Assembly: GCA_018066125.1 (NCBI GenBank)
Contig: JAGHSA010000039.1
Span: 1 to 50,156, forward strand
Length of the DNA stretch: 50,156 nt
Reading direction: 5' to 3'
From: Candidatus Cryptobacteroides onthequi
GTDB taxonomy: Bacteria > Bacteroidota > Bacteroidia > Bacteroidales > UBA932
Shown here: positions 1-5,746 of the stretch, one piece after another
Layout of the letters: each line of letters begins with the position of its first letter
How positions within the stretch are numbered: the stretch's first letter is position 1
Made by a program: the position numbers and the translations under genes
Notes under the pieces: model-generated
Seen by the model: only the letters and a program-made list of their open reading frames with translations
The model's database searches: none
What the model was told of the DNA's origin: nothing

Positions 1-114
1 ACGCGGCGACTTGGAGCAGCGGCGGAACAGCTGAGGCGTCGGAAGAGCCGCCCGGGAGCGGCGTGTGATTGACGACCGATAATGGTGAGCATCAGCGAAC
101 CGGCCCGGTGCCGG

Positions 115-148
115 GTGTCTGCACTTCGCATGTGAATTGTGCAGACAC
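115..148. repeat. Perfect 10-bp inverted repeat (hairpin)
   Basis: GTGTCTGCAC (115-124) is the exact reverse complement of GTGCAGACAC (139-148), with a 14-base spacer that is itself nearly palindromic (TTC-CATG-GAA core). It follows directly on a smaller GC-rich hairpin (CCCGG-TG-CCGGG, about 104-115). No T-tract follows, so it is not a typical terminator. It belongs to the cluster of palindromes that fills 1-480. A role as a REP-like or transposase-recognised hairpin is inference. Confidence 0.6.
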
Positions 149-191
149 GGAAAGGCACTTGAGGGCCGCAGGGGTCGCGAGGGTGTTCACA

Positions 192-211
192 GCGAGCATT
201 TTGATGCTCGC
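192..211. repeat. Perfect 8-bp hairpin, tetraloop TTTG
   Basis: GCGAGCAT (192-199) pairs perfectly with ATGCTCGC (204-211) across a 4-base loop. It adjoins the 33-base inverted-repeat arm at 210-242, which contains another hairpin (GGGCT-TT-AGCCC). No gene was recognised in 1-1022; the stretch consists of palindromes and repeat copies. Confidence 0.55.
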
Positions 212-242
212 GGCCCGAGCAGCAGGGCTTTAGCCCGCCGGA
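210..242 (+). repeat. Left arm of a 33-bp long-distance inverted repeat
   Basis: Bases 210-242 are the exact reverse complement of 1785-1817, a perfect 33-base match about 1.5 kb apart in opposite orientation. The arm itself holds the small palindrome GGGCTTTAGCCC. Immediately beyond it, other repeat copies occur in direct orientation, so the two sites are mosaics of one repeat family. Confidence 0.75.
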
Positions 243-300
243 GAGGGGGCGGCTTAGCCCCCTGCAGGATAGTGCGAACCCAGGAGCAAGTGGCTTCCTG

Positions 301-325
301 CCTCCGCCTCGGCTCGTGCCGCCCC
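301..325 (+). repeat. 25-base direct repeat, copy 1
   Basis: Bases 301-325 match 891-915 at 23 of 25 positions (ending GCTCGTGCCGCCCC in both). Copy 1 runs straight into the 98-base repeat at 319-416; the second copy does not. Confidence 0.5.
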
Positions 326-416
326 TGCCGCAGCTCCGGGAATGCCTCTTTGCGGGCGAAGAAGAGCTCCGCAACGCCCGCTTCAGAGGCTTTCCCTCCG
401 CTGCTATGGGCGGCAT
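319..416 (+). repeat. 98-base direct repeat, copy 1 (REP-like)
   Basis: Bases 319-416 align without gaps to 1814-1911 at a constant offset of 1495, with about 7 mismatches (roughly 93 percent identity). Both copies are open on the minus strand and encode AELFFARKEAFP, but most differences change the amino acid, so protein selection is not evident. I read it as a dispersed repeat, not a gene. REP-like identity is an inference from the palindromic surroundings and the transposase fragment nearby. Confidence 0.7.
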
Positions 417-686
417 AAGTCCACCACATCAGCCACCAGCTGCTGAAAATTCTCATATTTGATTCTAACGGGTCAAGACCATGACCCGCTTGAACAAAAA
501 TGGATTTGACACGAACAGTTTTGGCAGGGACTGTTTTTGTGCACCCACAATACAGATACCTGTATGGCAGGTCAGCAGAAACAAAGGCAGCTGCAGGTGG
601 GGTCTGTTTCTGTCAGCCCTCATTTCAGCATACTGTAGGGCACATCCGCAAAAACGAAACTTGCCAAAATCCATCGCAGCGACATA

Positions 687-777
687 TTGAAAAATGACAT
701 GAAAATGCCTCTTTTCATGGCAAATCACGCAGAAAACCCGCAAATTGACACGCATATGCCTCTTTTCATGTCAGAAA
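687..777 (+). repeat. 91-base direct repeat, copy 1
   Basis: Bases 687-777 align without gaps to 1942-2032 (offset 1255) with about 7 mismatches. The unit contains the 15-mer ATGCCTCTTTTCATG twice (705-719 and 756-770) and an inverted repeat CATGAAAA/TTTTCATG around the first. Between 430 and 870 I otherwise see only short palindromes, for example CGGGTCA/TGACCCG at 469-488. Confidence 0.7.
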
Positions 778-890
778 TATCTATTCTGCATCCAAATAGC
801 CGTGATTTTCCTGATTTTACGTCTGAATCCATAGCTCGGCCTGCAGACAGCCGTATTCCTGCGTAAAACACGGCAGGAATGTACTGCCAG

Positions 891-915
891 CCTCCGCTTC
901 AGCTCGTGCCGCCCC
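891..915 (+). repeat. 25-base direct repeat, copy 2
   Basis: Second copy of the 301-325 sequence (23 of 25 identical). It lies downstream of the stop of the small lipoprotein gene on the opposite strand, in sequence with no other recognisable feature. Confidence 0.45.
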
Positions 916-1022
916 GAACGGGACACGGACCCATGCAGGCATTACTGCCTAAAGGATTTTGTGATCAGAGATATCTGGACAAGATATACCGAGGGCTTGA
1001 TACGGAAGAGAATGGCCGGAGG

Positions 1023-1532
1023 TTAATAACTGCCGAAAGAGTTTCTTTCAATGATCATCTTACCCTCTTTGCCGTTCACGCTAGTCTGCTCTTTGATGAC
1101 TGGATCGCCATTCCTGCCCCACTTGAAAGTCCTGTTGTATACAACGACATCCTTTTTGCCGTCAGGCCAGTTCACGACGAAAGTCATATCCTTGTAGTCC
1201 TTTGTGCCACTAAACTCGCCAAAGACAAGTATGTGCATCTCCGAGAAGTCATAATGCTGGAGCCCTTTGAATACTGCCAGCCAGGCCTTTGTATCGGGTT
1301 CAACCTTATAGTCCTTTCCCTCGTAGGTTACACTGACACCATCGATGATATTGCCCTCATATGAAAGGTCAAAGAGGTCATGCCCGCCTTCGGAAGCACG
1401 AAGAATAAGATTCACAGGGGCAATGTCCCAGATTTTGCCGTCACCGCTAACGCTGTTCTCTTCTTTGTCACAGCCGACCGCAGCAAGAACAATGGAGACA
1501 GCTGCGAAGATGCGTGAAATAAGCCTTTTCAT
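1023..1532 (-). CDS. Small secreted lipoprotein, unknown function
   Basis: A 169-residue protein starting MKRLISRIFAAVSIVLAAVG followed by Cys21, so the N-terminus is a lipoprotein signal with a lipobox ending in the acylated cysteine. The mature part is predicted mostly beta and I recognise no named domain. A plus-strand frame covers part of the same DNA. I prefer this strand because of the lipobox and because a recognisable decayed copy exists at 2531-2768, where the same reading frame can be traced in pieces. It stands alone between repeat clusters, with no partner that would suggest a role. Cell-surface or periplasmic location is inferred from the signal only. Confidence 0.7.
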   Translation of the reverse strand: MKRLISRIFAAVSIVLAAVGCDKEENSVSGDGKIWDIAPVNLILRASEGGHDLFDLSYEGNIIDGVSVTYEGKDYKVEPDTKAWLAVFKGLQHYDFSEMHILVFGEFSGTKDYKDMTFVVNWPDGKKDVVVYNRTFKWGRNGDPVIKEQTSVNGKEGKMIIERNSFGSY

Positions 1533-1659
1533 AAACCGTTAATTCTATCTTGAAGTGCGTGATTTTTCTCTGAAATGCAACGCACGACAAAGTTAAACAT
1601 TATTCGACAATACTCAATCTCCGCAATCTTATCGTCTGTCAACTCCCTGAAATCCGTGC

Positions 1660-1731
1660 CCTTCGGGATAAAGCTGAGATTCAGGCAGCATCCCTAACGG
1701 ACGATGATCTCGTCGCACATGAGCCAGCACC
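1660..1731. repeat. 72-bp copy of the fecR / discoidin-gene 3' junction
   Basis: Bases 1660-1731 match 10192-10263 at 70 of 72 positions. At 10.2 kb this DNA is the last 38 bases of the FecR-type gene plus the end of the convergent discoidin-like gene, including the codons for WLMCDEIIVR and its stop. Here the flanking genes are absent, so it is an isolated fragment joined to the repeat patch. Otherwise 1533-2025 holds only repeats. Confidence 0.8.
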
Positions 1732-1784
1732 TCCAGGATCGTCTCGCTTCGCTCGACCCCACCATTCCGCTTCGCTTCATGGTA

Positions 1785-1817
1785 TCCGGCGGGCTAAAGC
1801 CCTGCTGCTCGGGCCGC
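1785..1817 (-). repeat. Right arm of the 33-bp inverted repeat
   Basis: Exact reverse complement of 210-242. The last few bases overlap the start of the 98-base direct repeat at 1814-1911, so an inverted and a direct repeat unit abut here. Confidence 0.75.
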
Positions 1818-1911
1818 CCCTGCCGCATCTGCGGGAATGCCTCTTTGCGGGCGAAGAAGAGCTCCGCAACGCCCGCCGCAGAGGCAATCCCTCCACTGCT
1901 ATGGGCGGCAT
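1814..1911 (+). repeat. 98-base direct repeat, copy 2
   Basis: Second copy of 319-416, about 93 percent identical. On the minus strand a 74-codon frame reads through this repeat, the inverted-repeat arm and the 72-base junction copy. It is a chance fusion of repeat pieces and is not called as a gene. Confidence 0.7.
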
Positions 1912-1941
1912 GGCTCAAGTGAAGTCATGATCCGCGGTTTG

Positions 1942-2032
1942 TTGAAAATTGCCATGAAAATGCCTCTTTTCATGGCAAATCACGCAGAAAACCCTCAAAT
2001 TGACACGCAGATGGCACTTTTCGTGTCAGAAA
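1942..2032 (+). repeat. 91-base direct repeat, copy 2
   Basis: Second copy of 687-777. Its right end (2032) coincides within a few bases with the 3' end of the truncated transposase reading frame (stop at 2026-2028 on the minus strand), suggesting that the repeat marks the breakpoint. Confidence 0.7.
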
Positions 2033-2421
2033 GCTCGGTCCCCGGAGGTACTGGCCTCAGACACTACGGCAGAGCCTTTCATTTCTGGTTCGGCAGCAAG
2101 CTTTGTCACAAGGACACGGATAAAGAGGTTGATTCTGTCTAGTTCTCCGCTTAATGCAAAATGGAAGTGATTGCTCATGACCTCAAACGTAAAAATACGG
2201 ATGTCATCGAAAAGGAAGGAGGTGAACGCAATGATGTTCATCGCCGCCTTGTACTCATCTTGGCTGTGAAACAATACAGGGTGATTTTCCTGTGAGCAGA
2301 CATGGAAGCAATTACCGGTCTCCAGATAACGGACCTGGCACAAATTCTCCTGCCTCGCAAAATCCTTCTTCTCCATATCGTACCTTATGAAACCTTGGCT
2401 GGCAACACGCTTCTGGTGCAA
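2026..2421 (-). pseudogene. Truncated REP-associated tyrosine (Y1/IS200-like) transposase
   Basis: The 131-residue product carries the N-terminal half of a Y1 transposase: a beta-strand region around residues 35-50 (GNCFHVCSQENHPV) and the HUH-type motif VMSNHFHFAL near residue 85, which binds the metal. Members of the family are usually well over 150 residues and have a catalytic tyrosine in a helix after the HUH motif. Here the frame ends about 45 residues past the motif in SEASTSGDRAF, with no candidate tyrosine, at the border of the 91-base repeat. I therefore call it a C-terminally truncated, non-functional remnant. RAYT enzymes are known to be associated with REP-type palindromes, which fits the surrounding repeats; that link here is inference. 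Confidence 0.7.
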
Positions 2422-2530
2422 ATGTAAGATAATATCACGTACCTTCTGCTATGATGGCCGTTTGCTTACAAAAGAATGTGTGAAAAAGCCGTATTTGCAC
2501 ATTTTGTGACAGGCGCATGCCGAAAAATGT

Positions 2531-2768
2531 GTGAAACGAGGATTATCACACACATCTTTGCAGCTGTTTCAGTTGCTCTCGCAGCGGTTGGCTGTGACAA
2601 AGAAGAGAACAGCGGTAGCGGCTTGCCGTCAGTGTAACCTACGAGGGAAAGGACTATAAGGTTGAGCCTGATACAAAGGACTACAAGGATATGACTTTTG
2701 TTGTGAACTGGCCTGACGGCAAAGAGGGTAAGATGTCCATTGAAAGAAACTCTTTCGGCAGTTATTGA
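2531..2768 (+). pseudogene. Decayed inverted copy of the 1023-1532 lipoprotein gene
   Basis: Read on the plus strand this stretch reproduces blocks of the lipoprotein in order: IFAAVSVALAAVGCDKEENS, then SVTYEGKDYKVEPDTK, DYKDMTFVVNWPDGK and EGKMSIERNSFGSY before a stop at 2766-2768. Two missing blocks are exactly 87 bases (29 codons) each, and each sits at a short direct repeat still present once: ACAAAGG (2673-2679) and ACGGCAAA (2716-2723). A third loss of net 100 bases after the signal region shifts the frame and brings an early stop (TAA after GLPSV). The start region is also altered. The copy lies in opposite orientation to the intact gene, and its end runs into the stop of the thioredoxin-like gene. 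Confidence 0.85.
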
Positions 2769-3889
2769 TCTCCTGTCACTCTCTTCCGTATCGAGCCTTC
2801 GGTGTATCCTGTCCAGATATCCCTGATTACAAAATCCGTGTCTGTCAGGACGAATGTCGGGATGACACCGGTCCTGAACCTTGCGAACACGCCCTTGTTC
2901 CCATCGTCATCATTGAACTCAAGCATGTTTGCGGCTTCATGACTTTCTGCGCGTGGTCTCCATACGTCATACCTGTTCATGTTGATGCACAGAGCCGTGA
3001 AATCCTCCGGGCGTTCAGTGCAAAGACTCTCGATCTCAGGTCTGGCAAGGACGCATGGCCCGCACCCGAGCTCAGAGAATTCCAGAAGAATGTCCCGTCC
3101 CTTGAATTCCGACAGACGATGCATGAGTCCGTCAGCATCATGGAGAGTCATCTCCGGTAAGCGTTCTCCGACACACAGAGGCACGATGTCTCCGAGATAC
3201 CGTGCTGCACTGACCATATAGTCAGTCTTCATCTGCTCTTCTGTGCATCTGCCCAGCAATGAACGGAGCTCCTCCTTGACGTCCTCCTTTCCGCTGCGGA
3301 AATTTGCGCAGTATCTTGCTTCCGAATGGACTTTCTTCATCCAGACTTCAGAGACATCCATCTTCTTGAGAAGGGGCAGTTCCTTCCAGAATATTGACGT
3401 GCTGATGGAATCTCTTGCATTCATGAACCAGACAGGGTCATACTCTTTCCTTGCCAGCAGCAGCCTGTCATTCGACTCAATGTCTTTCCTCCTTACTTTC
3501 TCGAAACGGTTCCACTCCCGCTGATTCCTGACCCTGCTCCTGACGGCATAGCTGCCGGCCAGATAACCGCGTCCGGAGACGGTTGCCTTCTTTCCTGCCT
3601 TGGCAAACAAGATGGGACCATTCGGAGGGAAGGATTCTCCCAGAAAGAGGATCACATACTGGTCCGAGCCATCTTCCACGGGTACCTCAAATCTGAATCT
3701 GCCGTCTTTGAGGGTGTCGGTCCCAACGCCCAGGGCATGTCCCGACACCGGGTCATCGATATGGTTCATCAGCACGATGGCAGAGTCCTTCACATCCCGG
3801 ATATCCCCCTCGACGATGAAGGTCCCGGTGTGTGAGCAGGAGCAGAGTGCCAGTGCTGGAATGATGCGCAGTAAACTCTTTCTGATCAT
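2762..3889 (-). CDS. Thioredoxin-fold (TlpA-like) lipoprotein
   Basis: A 375-residue lipoprotein: the signal peptide ends in a lipobox (ALCSC). A beta-rich N-terminal part (about 20-110) resembles the DUF4369-type domain seen in Bacteroidales thiol-disulfide proteins, a helical linker follows, and residues about 240-370 form a thioredoxin-like domain with the redox motif GCGPC inside LLEFSELGCGPCVLARPEIE. The cis-proline region is recognisable as TGVIPTFVL. Expected role: membrane-anchored thiol-disulfide oxidoreductase in the periplasm; the substrate is unknown. Its start overlaps the stop of the acyltransferase gene by 4 bases, so the two are translationally coupled. Its 3' end overlaps the lipoprotein pseudogene on the other strand. 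Confidence 0.8.
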   Translation of the reverse strand: MIRKSLLRIIPALALCSCSHTGTFIVEGDIRDVKDSAIVLMNHIDDPVSGHALGVGTDTLKDGRFRFEVPVEDGSDQYVILFLGESFPPNGPILFAKAGKKATVSGRGYLAGSYAVRSRVRNQREWNRFEKVRRKDIESNDRLLLARKEYDPVWFMNARDSISTSIFWKELPLLKKMDVSEVWMKKVHSEARYCANFRSGKEDVKEELRSLLGRCTEEQMKTDYMVSAARYLGDIVPLCVGERLPEMTLHDADGLMHRLSEFKGRDILLEFSELGCGPCVLARPEIESLCTERPEDFTALCINMNRYDVWRPRAESHEAANMLEFNDDDGNKGVFARFRTGVIPTFVLTDTDFVIRDIWTGYTEGSIRKRVTGDQ

Positions 3890-5055
3890 CGTTTCAGCCA
3901 GTGTTCTTTCAGCCAGTCGCGGACTGGCTCGTCATAGAGTTTCAGACATGCCCAGGCGATGCCCACAGACATGAGGAAGCTGCAGATTCCCACGAATACG
4001 TGTGTCCCTACAGGCGCATCCATGTGTGTTTCCACCCAACTGAAATGCATGTACATTATAGGGTAGTGTGTGATGTAGAGCGGGAAGGAAAGCTGCCCTA
4101 CAAAGGTGCATATCCTCGATGCCTTCTGCCCCTCAAGCCGACTTCCGGCACCTATCGAGAGAATGATCGGGAAAAGCAGGAGGACGCAGCAGAGCTCGAA
4201 GATGCCCTCGCAGAGCGGACTGAAGCCGCTGAGCATAGGTGTGGCGACCATAGCGACAATCAGCAGTGATGCCACTGCAAATCCACCCTTGACAGATATG
4301 AAACGGCCGATGCGCGAGAGCAGCAGACCCATGGTGAACGGGAACATCAGGCGCACCATGGCGCGATAGATATGCTCCGGGTTGCAGATGAATCCGCCGT
4401 TGACCGTGTAGCGGTAGCCTTCGTCGGTGAGGTTGCCCCACAGGTTGAGCTGCAGGCACAAGTCTGCCGTCAGAATGGCGCAGAGTGCCACAATGACTGT
4501 CAGCACCTTCCTGCCTGTGCGTCGCAGAAACAGCGCATACATGATGTTTGCCACATATTCGTACATGAGCGTCCAGATCGGGCCGTTGATGCTCGTCAGC
4601 TCACCCCATCCGCGCAGGTCCATGGACTGTGGCAGCGGTATCATGCATATCAGGAGCAGCGCTTCGAGCAGCAGCATGTGCCATGGAGCCGAATCGACCA
4701 TGTCAAATGTCGGGCCTCCGGAATAGTAGAAGAAGCACAGCCCCACAATCACACCCATCACAGCCATAGGCTGCAGTCGTGTCAGACGTCGCTTGAAGAA
4801 GCCCCAGACGCTCATCCTGTCCCAGCGGTCATCATAGGCATAGCCGAGTACCAGGCCGCTCAGGGCGAAAAAGAAATCGACGGACATGAATCCGTGAGGC
4901 ATCACCCACCGGGAAATCGCGGAAGGGTAGCATTCCATCAGATGGAACAGCACTACTCCCAGTGCCGCCACACCTCTGAGACCGTCCAGAATCTCATAAC
5001 GTGGCTTGGATTCCAGATAGGTATTTGTTCCTGTAGTCATTCCTGTGCTTTTCAT
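3886..5055 (-). CDS. Acyltransferase 3 (OafA/YrhL-type) membrane protein
   Basis: A 389-residue polytopic membrane protein with about ten hydrophobic segments. The family signature is near the N-terminus: EILDGLRGVAALGVVLFHL with the conserved histidine, followed by DFFFALSGLVLGYAY. These enzymes transfer acyl groups (often acetyl) to extracytoplasmic glycans such as O-antigen or capsule, and the acceptor cannot be told from sequence. It is first in a two-gene unit with the thioredoxin-like lipoprotein (4-base overlap). A Bacteroidota-type promoter lies just upstream on the same strand. Confidence 0.85.
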   Translation of the reverse strand: MKSTGMTTGTNTYLESKPRYEILDGLRGVAALGVVLFHLMECYPSAISRWVMPHGFMSVDFFFALSGLVLGYAYDDRWDRMSVWGFFKRRLTRLQPMAVMGVIVGLCFFYYSGGPTFDMVDSAPWHMLLLEALLLICMIPLPQSMDLRGWGELTSINGPIWTLMYEYVANIMYALFLRRTGRKVLTVIVALCAILTADLCLQLNLWGNLTDEGYRYTVNGGFICNPEHIYRAMVRLMFPFTMGLLLSRIGRFISVKGGFAVASLLIVAMVATPMLSGFSPLCEGIFELCCVLLLFPIILSIGAGSRLEGQKASRICTFVGQLSFPLYITHYPIMYMHFSWVETHMDAPVGTHVFVGICSFLMSVGIAWACLKLYDEPVRDWLKEHWLKR

Positions 5056-5081
5056 GGCAGGTTTAGAAACTGCCTTTGGGA

Positions 5082-5112
5082 CAAATATACGTAAATGAAA
5101 ATTGACATGAAA
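5082..5112 (-). promoter_or_regulatory. Promoter of the acyltransferase gene
   Basis: On the minus strand TATATTTG (5089 to 5082) fits the -7 consensus TAnnTTTG exactly. TTTC at 5112-5109 is a 3-of-4 match to the -33 element at 19-base spacing. The predicted start lies about 23 bases before the ATG. Confidence 0.55.
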
Positions 5113-5145
5113 AAGCCAGTATATGGCAATGAGCGAAAATCCTCG

Positions 5146-5153
5146 TATCTTTG
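5146..5153 (+). promoter_or_regulatory. -7 element abutting the ECF sigma gene
   Basis: TATCTTTG matches the Bacteroidota -7 box TAnnTTTG. It ends 5 bases before the ATG at 5159, so a transcript from it would be leaderless or nearly so. The -33 region is weak (no TTTG at the proper distance). Confidence 0.45.
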
Positions 5154-5158
5154 CACAG

Positions 5159-5674
5159 ATGTCGGACCAATATCAGATAGAGAGCTGTTTCCGGCTCTGG
5201 TACAAACCTCTTTGCCTGTATGCGCTGCATTTCCTGGGCAGCATCGATGAATCAGAAGATGCCGTCCAGGATGTATTCTGCAACCTCATGCAGAAGGCTC
5301 AGGCAGGGGGATATGTCCAGCTCTCGAAAACCTACATCTATACCAGCGTCAGAAACAAGTGCCTCGACATACTCAAGAGCACCCGCACCAGAGACACCGT
5401 CAATTCCCTGGACGGGATTGATGTCACTGCTATGGACGACGCCGACCTCACCGAAAGGTCCATAGAGGAAGCACGCATGTGGGCAGCGATAGATTCTCTG
5501 CCTAAGAAATGCAGACGCATATTCCTGATGAACAAGGTCCAGGGCATGAAATATTCAGAGATCGCCGACGGGCTGGGGATTTCTGAAAACACCGTCCGCA
5601 ACCAGATAGCCAAGGCCCTGAAGACGATAAAGGAAGGTGTCCGTAAAGTTGTCCTTTTCCTCCTTTCCCTCTAG
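5159..5674 (+). CDS. ECF (extracytoplasmic function) RNA polymerase sigma factor
   Basis: 171 residues from the chosen start. Region 2 covers about residues 8-75 (YALHFLGSIDESEDAVQDVF, the helix that binds core polymerase and the -10 element). Region 4 covers about 110-160 (IDSLPKKCRRIFLMNKVQGM and the helix-turn-helix YSEIADGLGISENTVRNQI). An upstream ATG at 5123 would add 12 residues encoded by the promoter-like sequence itself (NPRIFAQ is a translation of the -7 region), so 5159 is preferred. It heads the receptor cluster that ends with a FecR-type anti-sigma gene, so it probably directs transcription of the downstream receptor genes when the surface signal is present. Confidence 0.88.
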   Translation: MSDQYQIESCFRLWYKPLCLYALHFLGSIDESEDAVQDVFCNLMQKAQAGGYVQLSKTYIYTSVRNKCLDILKSTRTRDTVNSLDGIDVTAMDDADLTERSIEEARMWAAIDSLPKKCRRIFLMNKVQGMKYSEIADGLGISENTVRNQIAKALKTIKEGVRKVVLFLLSL

Positions 5675-5708
5675 CGAGTGAAAGTTTTTCAAAATATCTT
5701 CATTTTCC

Positions 5709-5739
5709 GGTAGTACTTTTTCACAGTCCTCTCGTCTAA
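5709..5739 (+). promoter_or_regulatory. Candidate ECF-sigma promoter before the TonB receptor
   Basis: GGTAGTAC (5709-5716) and CGTCTAA (5733-5739) are separated by 16 bases. A CGTC-type -10 element is typical of ECF sigma factors, and this pair sits between the ECF gene and the receptor it is expected to control. The -10 ends 7 bases before the ATG at 5747. Assignment is inference from position and motif shape. Confidence 0.4.
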
Positions 5740-5746
5740 TGTGTGT

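Noticed and set aside
105-148. GC-rich hairpins considered as a terminator
   Set aside because: No T-tract follows and no gene ends just upstream within the window.
187-456. Minus-strand frame of 89 codons over the first repeat copy
   Set aside because: It is open because of the GC-rich repeat. The related frame at 1694-1918 is a fusion of unrelated repeat pieces, and the substitutions do not look protein-selected.
465-755. 96-codon minus-strand frame
   Set aside because: It covers palindromes and one 91-base repeat copy, has no signal or domain, and the second repeat copy does not preserve the frame as a gene.
879-1364. 161-codon plus-strand frame
   Set aside because: It overlaps the antisense of the lipoprotein gene. 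The lipobox and the decayed inverted copy support the minus strand, and the frame resembles no known family.
1694-1918. Apparent second gene ending in CWLMCDEIIVR
   Set aside because: The ending is only the 72-base DNA copy of the discoidin-like gene end. Upstream the frame is repeat sequence without that domain.
1-2770. Possible CRISPR array or integron
   Set aside because: The repeats are two-copy, of unequal spacing and mixed orientation, and no cas, integrase or attC-like regular structure is present.
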